A stretch of DNA of 64,000 nucleotides, taken from positions 121,422 through 185,421 of the forward strand of contig CALSOO010000007.1 in assembly GCA_943787985.1 (NCBI GenBank), in the 5' to 3' direction. The notes beneath the pieces were generated by a model, which was given only the letters and a program-made list of their open reading frames with translations, did not search any database and was not told the origin of the DNA. The translations under genes were made by a program, and so were the position numbers. The DNA comes from an uncultured Paracoccaceae bacterium. GTDB lineage: Bacteria; Pseudomonadota; Alphaproteobacteria; Rhodobacterales; Rhodobacteraceae. Below are positions 26,198 to 35,051 of the stretch, piece by piece. Every line of letters begins with the position of its first letter. Within the stretch, counting starts at the first letter, position 1.

Positions 26198-27099
26198 AAA
26201 TCGTAATGATGGCGCGCAATGCGGAGCTGTATACGCATAGACGTTTGAAAGAAGCTGCCGAGGCACGCGGCCACCAACTCGACATTATCAACACGTTGCG
26301 GTGTTACATGAACATCGCCTCGCGCCGTCCCGAGATGTATTACAACGGGGAAAAACTCGAAGGATACGATGCTGTGATCCCGCGCATCGGGGCGTCTATC
26401 ACTTTTTACGGCCTCGCTGTGTTGCGCCAGTTCGAGATGATGGGCGTGTACCCGTTGAATGAAAGTGTGGCGATCGGGCGGTCCCGCGACAAGCTGCGCT
26501 CGATGCAGTTGTTGGCGCGTGACGGCATCGGCCTGCCGGTCACCACCTTTGCCCATGATCCGAAACAAACCGAAGAGGTTCTGGAACTCGCAGGCGGGGC
26601 CCCCATTGTCATCAAGCTGCTGGAAGGCACTCAAGGGTTGGGTGTTGTTCTGGCAGATACCAACCGTTCCGCCAAGTCCGTGGTAGAGGCCTTTCGCGCC
26701 GCCAACACCAACATCTTGCTTCAAGAATTCATCAAAGAGGCAGGCGGCACGGATATTCGGGCTATAGTTGTGGGTGGAAAAGTGATCGCGGCGATGAAAC
26801 GTACAGGGGCTGCGGGTGATTTCCGATCAAACCTGCACCGCGGCGGCTCTGCCGAGATCATCAAACTGTCCCCCGAAGAACGGGTCACCGCAGTGCGCGC
26901 CGCCAAGTCCATGGGTCTGAATGTGTGCGGTGTCGATATGCTGCGCGCCAATCACGGCCCTGTCGTCATGGAGGTGAATTCCTCTCCTGGTCTTGAAGGT
27001 GTTGAAAATGCCACGGGCCTCGATATTGCGGGTAAGATAATAGAATACATTGAAAAACACGCCAAACCGAACGCAACCAAGACCAAGGGCAAAGGGTAA
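26194..27099 (+). CDS. rimK: RimK-type ATP-grasp glutamate ligase
   Basis: A 301 aa ATP-grasp ligase. RimK of E. coli adds glutamates to the C-terminus of ribosomal protein S6. Features are the N-terminal [17 protein letters not shown], the ATP-grasp core ([20 protein letters not shown], then [19 protein letters not shown]), and the Mg/ATP residues in [17 protein letters not shown]. Length is normal. It overlaps the protease gene and is followed 1 bp later by an aspartoacylase-like gene, so a role in making or trimming an N-acylated glutamate compound is also possible. Confidence 0.93.
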   Translation: MKIVMMARNAELYTHRRLKEAAEARGHQLDIINTLRCYMNIASRRPEMYYNGEKLEGYDAVIPRIGASITFYGLAVLRQFEMMGVYPLNESVAIGRSRDKLRSMQLLARDGIGLPVTTFAHDPKQTEEVLELAGGAPIVIKLLEGTQGLGVVLADTNRSAKSVVEAFRAANTNILLQEFIKEAGGTDIRAIVVGGKVIAAMKRTGAAGDFRSNLHRGGSAEIIKLSPEERVTAVRAAKSMGLNVCGVDMLRANHGPVVMEVNSSPGLEGVENATGLDIAGKIIEYIEKHAKPNATKTKGKG

Positions 27100-27100
27100 T

Positions 27101-28144
27101 ATGGCGAAGCGCCAAGGGTTTGAGATCGGGTCCGAAACTGTCGCTGCCGGTACCCGCCGCACTGTGAATTTGCCCGTCAGCTATTTGTCTGATCACACGC
27201 CTGTTACGATGTCCGCGCATGTGGTGCACGCTAAAACGGACGGTCCGGTTGTGTTCATCAGCGCCGGTATCCACGGCGACGAGGTCATAGGCATCGAAAT
27301 CGTGCGCCGCCTTCTCAAGGCGCCCAACCTCAAGTCGATCAAAGGCACTTTGATTGTTGTCCCCATTGTCAACGCATTCGGGTTCATCAACCGTTCCCGC
27401 TATTTGCCGGACAGGCGGGATCTGAACCGCTCGTTTCCGGGCAGTGAAACGGGATCCTTGGCCTCCCGTCTGGCGGACTTGTTCGTAACCGAGATCGTTG
27501 CGCGTTCAGACATGGGGATTGATCTGCACTCTGCTGCGATCCACCGCACAAACTATCCGCAAATCCGTGTTGCAAAGGATGACGCGGCATCCCGCGCGCT
27601 GGCGGATGTGTTCTGTGCTCCTGTCATTATGGAATCCATCTTGCGGGAAGGGTCCTTGCGCGAAACGGCGGATCGAATGGGCAAAACAGTACTGCTTTAT
27701 GAAGCGGGCGAAGGGTTACGCTTTGACGAGTTTTCAGTGCGGGCGGGCGTTGCGGGTATTTTGCGCGTGTTGCACCATATGGGGGTCATCTCTGCCAAGG
27801 GTGTCGCCAAGCCCAAGTGGAAATCCCAGTTCTGCCCCTCTAGCAAATGGTTGCGTGCGCCCGGTGGGGGATTGCTGCGGACTTACAAAGCAGATGGTGA
27901 ACTGGTGCATGAGGGCGAGTTGATGGGGTCAGTGTCTGATCCCTTTGGCGAAGCTGAACGCGACATTGTTGCGCCATTTGACGGGATTATCGTAGGGCGT
28001 GCTGTGTTGCCTGTCGTCAATGAAGGCGACGCTGTATTCCATCTTGCGCGTGTGGCTTCGATGTCCCGGGCCGAGACGTCTGTCGAGGGGCTTAGCACGC
28101 AGCTTCAGGACGATCCGATGTTTGATGAGGACGAGATTATTTGA
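27101..28144 (+). CDS. Succinylglutamate desuccinylase/aspartoacylase family protein
   Basis: A 347 aa zinc-dependent deacylase of the AstE/AspA family. Zinc-ligand motifs are visible: SAGIHGDEVIGIEIV (HxxE) and the later IDLHSAAIH. The substrate-binding RRDLNRSFPGS lies between them. A C-terminal beta-rich domain includes GELMGSVSDPFG and VAPFDGIIVGR. The start at 27101 lies 1 bp after rimK. Its partner enzymes suggest it removes an acyl or amino-acid cap from a glutamylated product; the true substrate is unknown. Confidence 0.9.
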   Translation: MAKRQGFEIGSETVAAGTRRTVNLPVSYLSDHTPVTMSAHVVHAKTDGPVVFISAGIHGDEVIGIEIVRRLLKAPNLKSIKGTLIVVPIVNAFGFINRSRYLPDRRDLNRSFPGSETGSLASRLADLFVTEIVARSDMGIDLHSAAIHRTNYPQIRVAKDDAASRALADVFCAPVIMESILREGSLRETADRMGKTVLLYEAGEGLRFDEFSVRAGVAGILRVLHHMGVISAKGVAKPKWKSQFCPSSKWLRAPGGGLLRTYKADGELVHEGELMGSVSDPFGEAERDIVAPFDGIIVGRAVLPVVNEGDAVFHLARVASMSRAETSVEGLSTQLQDDPMFDEDEII

Positions 28145-28150
28145 GAAGGT

Positions 28151-28221
28151 TTCAGGGGGCTCTGCCCCCGGCCAAAGGCCTCCCCCGAGGTTTATCTTGC
28201 GAGATGAACGAGGGGAGGGCG
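28151..28221. repeat. REP-like palindromic element
   Basis: The 3' flank of the deacylase gene holds GGGGGCTCTGCCCCC (hairpin of five or six GC pairs) followed by GGCCAAAGGCC and then CCCCCGAGGTTTATCTTGCG and AGATGAA. A related CCGGGGGAGG / GTTTATTT / GCGAGATGAA block occurs in the opposite orientation at 33373-33409. Such palindromes recur in Rhodobacterales genomes between genes and may also end transcription. Confidence 0.6.
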
Positions 28222-28226
28222 CGGGC

Positions 28227-28877
28227 CTATTTTGCTTTCCATGTTCCCAACCAGCGGCGAATGCGTCCTCTTTTGGCGTCAACTGCATCTCCGGCGGCTT
28301 CCCAATTGTCTTGGAATTCCTCGATTGTGGGATCAATGTTGGCGATGCGAAACCTGCGCCAGCGTACCCAGATTGCGTAGAAGGCCGCTGCGAACAGGGT
28401 CAGGATCACGATGTTCAGCCACGGCAAGCCGATATTGGCGTCGGGCCCATCCACGGGTTTGAGGCTGATGGCGTTGGGGTATATGGTCAGGAACTCATTG
28501 CGCCAGCCGTAGTGTTTGATGATGTACCATTCGGGCTTGGCGCGTACGGTTGTCGCGCCTTGCGCCTCGGCTTGCAGGTTTGAGCTGTCGAGCTTGAAGT
28601 ACGGCGGCCAACCAAACCCCGTGTCCTCGTTGCGATACACCATGATACGGCCATTGGCGTCAGTGGTGTTGATCAGGCGCAAGTCGCGGTTGATCGTGGT
28701 GCCATCGTTGCCTGTGTCCGCCTGGGCGTAAAACAGCCGGTTGATGCCTGAAAAATCCTGCCGGATGATTTCAGTGCCCTGAACATACACCACATCGCGT
28801 TGGGGCAATGTATAGTGGAACGTTGCCGCCATAATTCCCCAAAATCCAAGAATGAAAAACCACTTTATATAGGTCAT
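28227..28877 (-). CDS. DUF1523 family membrane protein
   Basis: A 216 aa protein of the DUF1523 family. An N-terminal membrane segment (YIKWFFILGFWGIMAATF) is followed by an extracytoplasmic domain with HYTLPQRDVVYVQGTE, GRIMVYRNEDTGFGWPPYF and LDSSNLQAEAQ. A second membrane segment (LNIVILTLFAAAFYAIWV) and a basic C-terminal tail follow. Function is unknown. It is the last gene of the long minus-strand operon that begins at 36125. Confidence 0.85.
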   Translation of the reverse strand: MTYIKWFFILGFWGIMAATFHYTLPQRDVVYVQGTEIIRQDFSGINRLFYAQADTGNDGTTINRDLRLINTTDANGRIMVYRNEDTGFGWPPYFKLDSSNLQAEAQGATTVRAKPEWYIIKHYGWRNEFLTIYPNAISLKPVDGPDANIGLPWLNIVILTLFAAAFYAIWVRWRRFRIANIDPTIEEFQDNWEAAGDAVDAKRGRIRRWLGTWKAK

Positions 28878-28890
28878 CTTGCCGCCCTCC

Positions 28891-29148
28891 TCAGGCGAAA
28901 TTCGTCAGGTAAATCAGCAACATCACCAACAGGGTTGGGACCACATACACGCCCAGTATCAGTTTGCGGCGCAAGGAGCTATCGTAGCGCGTCAGCCCCT
29001 CTTGCACAAAGGTGTCCTGATCCACATCCTGCCCACCTTCAAGCCACTCCGCCTCAAGCTTTCCACGGCGCACGGCACGGGAATAAAACGACAGGCAAAT
29101 GTAAATCACTGTCAAAACGACAAAAGCCAGTCCAACCAATCTGATCAT
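28891..29148 (-). CDS. Small two-helix membrane protein
   Basis: An 85 aa protein with hydrophobic segments near both ends (LVGLAFVVLTVIYICLSFY and LILGVYVVPTLLVMLLIYL) separated by a charged cytoplasmic-type loop. I do not recognise a family. It starts 1 bp after the DUF6638-type gene stops and precedes the DUF1523 gene by 13 bp, so it is an operon member. Confidence 0.7.
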   Translation of the reverse strand: MIRLVGLAFVVLTVIYICLSFYSRAVRRGKLEAEWLEGGQDVDQDTFVQEGLTRYDSSLRRKLILGVYVVPTLLVMLLIYLTNFA

Positions 29149-30498
29149 CTAACGTCTCCTTACCGCGCCCCAAGGGCCAACGCGTTCAACAATATCCGCA
29201 CGGTCCCACGGACCTGCAGCGGGTTCCATTCCCGCTTCATGCCCGAACAGTGCCGCGCGCGCGCCTGCCTTGTCCACTTGGTACTCGCGCTCAAGATAGT
29301 CCGCAACATACTCTTTCTTGCTGTCCGACCACCCCGCATAGGTCGCATAGAACAACTCTTTGTGGCAGATGAACAGCTGGCGCACGTCTTGCGGGCACAA
29401 CTCTGCCAGCAGCATGTTCACCAAATCCTTTTCCGCCGTGTCCGCGGCGCGCAGGGTGTAGAAATACGCGGGATGGGCGCTGTCGATCTTGGGCCACGCG
29501 CCCCCGTGTTCCGCCCAATTCACCAACTGTCCCAAAGCCTTGTAGCTCTCGGGCACCAGTCCCGAATGCTCCCGCGCAAGGCGGCGCATGTCGCGGCGGG
29601 TTGTGCCCGACAGGTCCACCCCTTTGCCCGCGACCGCATCAATCAGGATGAAATCCATCTTTTGGCGCAGAATAGCCGAGGCATCCACGCCCCGCGCCTT
29701 CACAATCGGCTCTACCATCCCGTTGTCCTCAAGGAACTGCGCAATGCGGTTGCGCTCGCTCATGTGATAGGTCCGCGTGATGGGCAAATCACCCAGCGGC
29801 TCTTTGGGCGCAGAGGTGATCGCCGCCTGCCGCCCGGAGGACTGGAAAATATAGACGCCGCCAAAATGCGCGGTCCAGAAGTTCTCCTGCGCAAATTCCA
29901 TATGTTTGAGCGCCACAGGATTGCGCCGCACATCCCCGGTTTCCCCCGCCAGTGTGATCATCTCGGCAATCAACACATCATCAAACCACGCATCCTCGTC
30001 CTGCAAAAAGCGGTCCACTTTTTTGGCAAGCGTGTTGGCGGATTGTACGGTGCCCTGCGTCGTGTCGGCCTCGATCACGACAGAGCGGATATCGAACAGG
30101 CGCTGCGGATCGGTGATGTCATAGACCGAATTCACCAACTCCCCCGCCACCGCATCGCGCGCGGTCAAGGCAAACAGTTGCGCCTCGTTCTGGTCCATGA
30201 ACTGGCGCAGGATTGTGTAGCTGGTCGAGAATTTCGCGCCCAGCAGGGGGGAGCGTTTCTGCTCTGTGCTCAGCAGGATAAACTGCCGGTTCACGCCTGC
30301 ATGGTTGAGGTAGAGGTGGTCGTTTAGCTCTTCGCCGACCTCTGGGGCATAGCCGGAAATGTCGATATGAAAGTCGGTGAGTTGGGTGGTCTTGCCCGTG
30401 AGGTGTTTGAGCGCACGGTTGTAGCGCTCGACCAAAGCAGGCGAGGAGACATGGAAGAGGTTGCCAAACATGAGGCCGCGTTGGATGAGGCGTTTCAT
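29149..30498 (-). CDS. DUF6638-type conserved hypothetical protein
   Basis: A 449 aa soluble protein that I recognise only as a Rhodobacterales conserved protein (DUF6638-like), beginning MKRLIQRGLMFGNLFHVSSP. No catalytic motif is apparent. It has a mixed helical composition with many charged residues and no signal peptide. Its start overlaps the stop of the low-GC membrane gene (ATGA), and it lies downstream of an AAA+ ATPase gene, so it probably works with that ATPase. Confidence 0.75.
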   Translation of the reverse strand: MKRLIQRGLMFGNLFHVSSPALVERYNRALKHLTGKTTQLTDFHIDISGYAPEVGEELNDHLYLNHAGVNRQFILLSTEQKRSPLLGAKFSTSYTILRQFMDQNEAQLFALTARDAVAGELVNSVYDITDPQRLFDIRSVVIEADTTQGTVQSANTLAKKVDRFLQDEDAWFDDVLIAEMITLAGETGDVRRNPVALKHMEFAQENFWTAHFGGVYIFQSSGRQAAITSAPKEPLGDLPITRTYHMSERNRIAQFLEDNGMVEPIVKARGVDASAILRQKMDFILIDAVAGKGVDLSGTTRRDMRRLAREHSGLVPESYKALGQLVNWAEHGGAWPKIDSAHPAYFYTLRAADTAEKDLVNMLLAELCPQDVRQLFICHKELFYATYAGWSDSKKEYVADYLEREYQVDKAGARAALFGHEAGMEPAAGPWDRADIVERVGPWGAVRRR

Positions 30499-31226
30499 GG
30501 GGCACCTGATCCGTTCATATTGCTAGTTCCCAATTCTATACTCTCGTTCGCCACTAGCGTTGCATTGCGAAGGTCTCCTTTTAAACGCTCCCATTCCCGC
30601 TTCAGAATTTTTTGTGAAACGTCAATAAACTCAGGATTCAGTGAATATTTGGCGTGCAAATCGCCCTTTTCCACTGCCAGCATTTTATACATAAGGTCTT
30701 CGAGCGTACTATAGTCTGAATCTTCGGGGTTCATGAGAAGTTTAATTTTCGTGCCAAGTTTATAAAATGAACGTTCATCAGCAGGATTACTGTTTGGTTC
30801 CATAGCTATACTTTGAAAGTCAGACAGCGTTTCGCGAAGCTCATTAATCCAAGCTTGTCTGAATTCGGATATTTTTAGGACAGAAGTGATTTTTCTGTGT
30901 TCATACTCTCTTGCTCGAGCATTTTTTTCATTATTTTCCTGTTGTTTAAGTGCGAACGATCTGTCTGCATCTTCCCTTGTTTTCTGTGCTTTATCGTTCT
31001 CTTTGTCGCGGTGAGTAGCATGATTTGTGACGATTATCGAACTAACTACAGCCAATGAAGAAACGAGAAAAAGGGTTCCTAATGAAGCAATCGTGCCATC
31101 GTAGTTTGTGATCAACGCTTCTAGCTTGAACAACCCGCTTCCTTCAAAGTGTCCGAGCAAGACTATAAACAGTGGAGCGAATGCCAATATCGCCAACAAA
31201 AAAAGAAAAACAGCTAGAATTATCAC
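30495..31226 (-). CDS. Low-GC membrane/coiled-coil protein nested in operon
   Basis: A 243 aa protein with two N-terminal membrane segments (MIILAVFLFLLAILAFAPLF and LGTLFLVSSLAVVSSIIV), then a strongly charged coiled-coil stretch (HRDKENDKAQKTREDADRSF) and a helical C-terminus. I do not recognise a family. Base composition is clearly AT-richer than both neighbours, yet its GTG start overlaps the AAA+ gene stop and its stop overlaps the next ATG, so it is translationally coupled on both sides. This suggests a recent insertion of a foreign gene with precise junctions. Confidence 0.7.
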   Translation of the reverse strand: MIILAVFLFLLAILAFAPLFIVLLGHFEGSGLFKLEALITNYDGTIASLGTLFLVSSLAVVSSIIVTNHATHRDKENDKAQKTREDADRSFALKQQENNEKNARAREYEHRKITSVLKISEFRQAWINELRETLSDFQSIAMEPNSNPADERSFYKLGTKIKLLMNPEDSDYSTLEDLMYKMLAVEKGDLHAKYSLNPEFIDVSQKILKREWERLKGDLRNATLVANESIELGTSNMNGSGAP

Positions 31227-33157
31227 CCCCGCTCTCCCAAAAACCGCTTCTTCGCGACAACCTGACGCTCCATATCCCGCACCATCCCCTCAATCGCCAC
31301 CTCGTCCGACTTATCCGCATAGCGGAACTCGGAATCCGCGTACCGGTTGATCTCTTGCACCACCATGTCCACCGTGATCGGTTGGCGCAGTTCGGAAATC
31401 ATCCCCTTCTTGGTGTCGTAGTCCTTGAACAGGAACAGGTCGGGTTCCTCCATCCATTCATCGGGCAGTTCAAAGTCCATCGCCCGCACCTTGACCGCGT
31501 CGGTGATGTTCTTGATCGCGCGTCCGGTGAAGCGATCATCCGCCTCCTGAATGCCCTTTAGGTAGGTGCCCAGCTTCGCAATCGTGTCAAAGCCGCCGAC
31601 CTGTTCGGACACGCGGTCGAACACCTTTGTCAGCCCCTCTTCATGAGGGCGCGAATGGCTTTCAAACGATGCGGCCACCGCTGATTTGATTTCCTGTGCC
31701 GAAAACACCTCATGCGCGCCTGTGGGGATGTCGTGGTTCTTGCCCATCAGCAGGTACAGAATGTCGATGTAATCCTCGCGCGTTTGTGGCCCGTCCACAA
31801 GGAACCGCGCCCCCGCCCGCTGGCGCAGCGCGTCGTCCACGTTCTCGGGATAGTTCGAAAACATCCCGAACGTGCAATTGCCACGCACGACCGTATTGGC
31901 GCCTGCAAAGCTTTCCATCAGCACGGCGGTGATCTCCAACTGGCCGGCGGAGGATTGACGATCCCCACGTTTGCCCGCCAGTTGGTCGATGTCGTCAATG
32001 GTGCCAAAGCCGATGACAGAGGGGTCCAACACATTGTTGATAAACGCTTTTGCGTTCTGCCCTGACTTACCCTGATAGCTGTCGATGTTGTCGGTGCTCA
32101 GGTTCTGATAGCGAAACGGATAGCCCGCGATCTGGCAATAATCGTTCACCATCCCCGCCATCATCTGGATCAATGTCGTCTTGCCCGTCCCCGGTTTGCC
32201 GTCGCCCATAAAGGTAAAGATAAAACCGCCAAGCTCCGCAAACGGGTTCAGCTTGCGGTCAAAATCATAGGCCATCAGCATTTTGGACAGCTTCATCGCC
32301 TGATATTTGGCGATGTGGTTGCCCACGACCTCGTTCGGCTTCTTGAAGGACATGGTGAGGGTGGTGGATTTTGCCTTGGACGCAGGGGAAAAGCCCGCAA
32401 CCGCGAAATCATCTGCCTCAACGCGCCACGTGACGGCAGTGAAGGGCTGCAAACGAGGGGCAGATCCGGCGCGCAAGGCGACCTTCTCCATCAACGCTTC
32501 GGCAAAGCCGGTGACCGCCGCCACCAATCGCGCATCATCGGAGGCATGGGCCGCAATGTCCTGATCCAGCTCCCAAAGGGCACCGTGCAAAGCGGTCTGG
32601 CCGTTGTCGGTCAAAACCTCCTCGACATCGCCCAACTCAACCGTCACCTCGGACCCATGGGCAGACAGTAAATACGCGGTCGCATTGCCAAAAACATACA
32701 AGGTGATCAAGGCCTCAGCAGCCAGCAATTCCGAAAACTCGGTCTTGCGACTGGCCGCCAAAGACCCCTCCAGATTGGCGCGCTTCAAATCCCCCAAACC
32801 GGAACTTTCCGCGTAATTTTCGGCCACTGCCAAAGCAATAGACACGGCGCGGCGCAACGCATTCATCACTGTTGCCTGCATAGGAGAAATCAGGGCATCA
32901 TCGTCATCGGCACTCTCAATGCGGGCCATCACCTGAACCGATCCGGACACCGCCGTACGGCGGGTCACCAAACCCGGAGTGGTGGAGCGGAACCGACGGC
33001 GGGTGCCAATGCCAGAAGACGTCTCGACTGGCTGATCGGTTTGCGTTGTCCCGATGCGGGGCGCATGATCAAAACCCTGCAACATGGCCAAAGCCATCGG
33101 GTAATGCTCCACAATATCGCTCTCGCGCAACTCCATCTGATCTGATGTCTGGCTCAT
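31223..33157 (-). CDS. AAA family ATPase of uncharacterised operon
   Basis: A 644 aa cytoplasmic ATPase. The first half is an unrecognised alpha-helical region. The AAA core then shows Walker A GDGKPGTGKTTLIQMMAG, a Walker-B-like IGFGTIDDIDQLAG, and a sensor-like segment CTFGMFSNYPENVDDALRQR with arginines downstream. It overlaps the small membrane gene upstream and the low-GC gene downstream. The surrounding coiled-coil and membrane proteins suggest a membrane-associated remodelling complex, but no role is known. Confidence 0.82.
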   Translation of the reverse strand: MSQTSDQMELRESDIVEHYPMALAMLQGFDHAPRIGTTQTDQPVETSSGIGTRRRFRSTTPGLVTRRTAVSGSVQVMARIESADDDDALISPMQATVMNALRRAVSIALAVAENYAESSGLGDLKRANLEGSLAASRKTEFSELLAAEALITLYVFGNATAYLLSAHGSEVTVELGDVEEVLTDNGQTALHGALWELDQDIAAHASDDARLVAAVTGFAEALMEKVALRAGSAPRLQPFTAVTWRVEADDFAVAGFSPASKAKSTTLTMSFKKPNEVVGNHIAKYQAMKLSKMLMAYDFDRKLNPFAELGGFIFTFMGDGKPGTGKTTLIQMMAGMVNDYCQIAGYPFRYQNLSTDNIDSYQGKSGQNAKAFINNVLDPSVIGFGTIDDIDQLAGKRGDRQSSAGQLEITAVLMESFAGANTVVRGNCTFGMFSNYPENVDDALRQRAGARFLVDGPQTREDYIDILYLLMGKNHDIPTGAHEVFSAQEIKSAVAASFESHSRPHEEGLTKVFDRVSEQVGGFDTIAKLGTYLKGIQEADDRFTGRAIKNITDAVKVRAMDFELPDEWMEEPDLFLFKDYDTKKGMISELRQPITVDMVVQEINRYADSEFRYADKSDEVAIEGMVRDMERQVVAKKRFLGERG

Positions 33158-33363
33158 TCTTTTTCTCCCTTACGCGCCCAAAACCGCGCCACTAAATCCA
33201 TCACAGGGGCACTCGCGACCCAACCGATCAACGCAAACAACACGGCAAAGAACCACCAACCACTGGTCGCGCCGCCGCCCATCACAATGCCCGTGTTGAC
33301 ACCTAAAAATGCACCCAACAAAAATCCAAGGGCTGCAAAAATTGACCTTACCCTGAAAACCAC
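33154..33363 (-). CDS. Small membrane protein
   Basis: A 69 aa protein, assuming the GTG at 33363. The longer open frame runs back into the upstream gene and is not credible. Two hydrophobic segments (IFAALGFLLGAFLGVNTGIV and WWFFAVLFALIGWVASAPVM) are followed by a basic tail. Its stop overlaps the AAA+ ATPase start (ATGA). A REP-like block lies just upstream. Family unknown. Confidence 0.6.
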   Translation of the reverse strand: MVFRVRSIFAALGFLLGAFLGVNTGIVMGGGATSGWWFFAVLFALIGWVASAPVMDLVARFWARKGEKE

Positions 33364-33372
33364 AACTCTGAT

Positions 33373-33409
33373 CCCATCTTCATCTCGCCAAATAAACCTC
33401 CCCCGGAGG
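33373..33409 (-). repeat. REP-like element, second copy
   Basis: On the minus strand this reads CTCCGGGGGAGGTTTATTTG followed by GCGAGATGAAGATGG. It matches the tail of the element at 28186-28215 on the plus strand. It lies between the 371 aa gene and the small membrane gene, so the operon may be partly interrupted here. Confidence 0.5.
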
Positions 33410-33415
33410 GTCCCG

Positions 33416-34531
33416 TCAGTACTGCAAAACGCGCCCCTGTGGGCTAACGACAAACTTGCGCACAGATGCAAATCCGGGCGGGTCCAATTCTTCCAACACC
33501 TGATATGGGCGCTGGGGTACAATGATGCTGCGCTCCATGCGTGTCGCGCCTGTATCGGCTCCGCGTCCTGCAAAAGGATCCAGCGCAAAGACTTCCCGCT
33601 CGACAGTCGAAAACCAGCCTGCACGTTCTTCGATCACGCGCTCGCTTTCCAGCGTTTCTTCGGTCCAGACCAAAGCCCAATCTTCGCCTTCAGGGGCACG
33701 GGCCTGGGCAAGAACTTGGGCCATCGGACCCGACTGTTTGGTGAAGGCATCCGAATACATCGGGCCCACATGAAAACGACGCACCCGCTTGGGGTGCAGG
33801 TCGTCAAAATCCTCGTCGAACCCTTTGGCAATGGTCATCAGTTTCAGCCCCGCCATGGCTTGGGCCATCAGATGGGCCTGCACTTCTGGCCAGCGGCGCT
33901 GGTCCTTGGGCAGTGCCACTTTGCCACTGTCCTCAAGCTCCATCATATAGATCACCGGCAGGTTGATCTGACTGTCATAGACAGCCCAGTGCAGCATGAA
34001 CCGACGGCGCTGCTCTGCTATGTTTCCCAGCCACTGTATCTCGGGATCATTGCGCGCCCAAAACAAGTCGCCGCGCAACAATTCCTGATAATACAGGCGT
34101 TGGGACAGGGCGAATTGCAGCTTCGTGGGGATTTGGCGCTCCCCCAAAATCACACCAACCATCTGGTTCTTCAGCGCATCTTCGGATGGCGCTTCACGCA
34201 AGTGGCGTTCTGCCTGTTGCGCATCATTTGCCATCGTCAGGATTTCTTCAGCGGCGGGAAATCCGCTTTCCTTTGTGTCGATCTTTAGAGAGCCAAAAAA
34301 CCGCCCCGTGTCGCGCCCGACCAAAAGATACTTGTGGCTCAAGGCCTGAAACGTGAAATGCAACGCCGAAGCATAGCGCGTCAGGATTGTCACTTCGTCA
34401 CGGCGCAAACGGCCCTCCGCCTCCATCACTCCCGCAACACGGGTCATGTGCTGCAGAATGCGCTCGAACTTGCGGAAATACCGCCGCGAGGCAAACAGGT
34501 CGGTCAGGCCAGTGGCATCCTGATCCGTCAT
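33416..34531 (-). CDS. Conserved hypothetical protein, 371 aa
   Basis: I do not recognise this protein. It is soluble, predicted mostly helical in the first two thirds (RYFRKFERILQHMTRVAGVM and onward), with a beta-rich C-terminal third (RRFHVGPMYSDAF, RSIIVPQRPYQVLEEL). No catalytic motif stands out. It is co-directional with the small membrane genes and the coiled-coil gene upstream and the AAA+ ATPase gene downstream, so it is probably a component of the same system. Confidence 0.7.
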   Translation of the reverse strand: MTDQDATGLTDLFASRRYFRKFERILQHMTRVAGVMEAEGRLRRDEVTILTRYASALHFTFQALSHKYLLVGRDTGRFFGSLKIDTKESGFPAAEEILTMANDAQQAERHLREAPSEDALKNQMVGVILGERQIPTKLQFALSQRLYYQELLRGDLFWARNDPEIQWLGNIAEQRRRFMLHWAVYDSQINLPVIYMMELEDSGKVALPKDQRRWPEVQAHLMAQAMAGLKLMTIAKGFDEDFDDLHPKRVRRFHVGPMYSDAFTKQSGPMAQVLAQARAPEGEDWALVWTEETLESERVIEERAGWFSTVEREVFALDPFAGRGADTGATRMERSIIVPQRPYQVLEELDPPGFASVRKFVVSPQGRVLQY

Positions 34532-34580
34532 CTAGGAACACTCGTTGTTTTGCTCATAAGTCTCTCCTTGATCCGCCGGT

Positions 34581-34820
34581 TCAATCATCAAAACCCGGAT
34601 CTGCATGGTGGTCATATCCACCCTTTCCCGTCGCCATGCCGTTCAGCCTGATGATGCACATCACAAGGGATATCAGACCGGCGTAGATGCCAAGCTGCAT
34701 GATCACATTCCAACCGGTAAACGTGCTCATGATCATCACAGCCATGCTCACCGCGGTGGCAATCGCCCAAAACCGCACTTTGGCAGCTTGAGCCGCTTTT
34801 TTGCCTTTGGATCTAGCCAT
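34581..34820 (-). CDS. Small two-helix membrane protein
   Basis: A 79 aa protein with a basic N-terminus (RSKGKKAAQAAKVRF) and two hydrophobic segments (WAIATAVSMAVMIMSTF and IMQLGIYAGLISLVMCIIRL), so the N-terminus is likely cytoplasmic. No family is recognised. It lies in the operon between the 59 aa membrane gene and the 371 aa gene. Confidence 0.65.
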   Translation of the reverse strand: MARSKGKKAAQAAKVRFWAIATAVSMAVMIMSTFTGWNVIMQLGIYAGLISLVMCIIRLNGMATGKGGYDHHADPGFDD

Positions 34821-34850
34821 TCCGGTTGGTGCTCTGTGGCGTGATCATCA

Positions 34851-35030
34851 CTATGGTCCTATTTCCAAAGCAACCCGCAAAACGACCCAAAGGGCAAACC
34901 CGACGACAGCGCCCACGACCAGCCCTTTGATCAGGGGGATTGCAAATGCGAACCCAGTGATCGTGCTGAACTTGAAAGCGACAACCCCGCCCAAGACTGC
35001 ACCAACTCCGATGAAAATGCGCAGTATCAC
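34851..35030 (-). CDS. Very small membrane protein, 59 aa
   Basis: A short open frame beginning with GTG at 35030, preceded by a GGAAG ribosome-binding site, and ending in TAG at 34851-34853. It encodes an almost wholly hydrophobic protein (RIFIGVGAVLGGVVAFKF, then GFAFAIPLIKGLVVGAVVG and FALWVVLRVALEIGP). It fills the gap between the coiled-coil gene and the 79 aa membrane gene, which supports it as real. No family is known. Confidence 0.55.
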   Translation of the reverse strand: MILRIFIGVGAVLGGVVAFKFSTITGFAFAIPLIKGLVVGAVVGFALWVVLRVALEIGP

Positions 35031-35051
35031 AGCGGGCTTCCGAACAATGGC

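Noticed and set aside
28879..30327. Long plus-strand open frame (482 codons)
   Set aside because: Antisense shadow of the DUF6638-type gene; composition is rich in His, Arg, Gln and low-complexity runs, and no family resemblance is seen.
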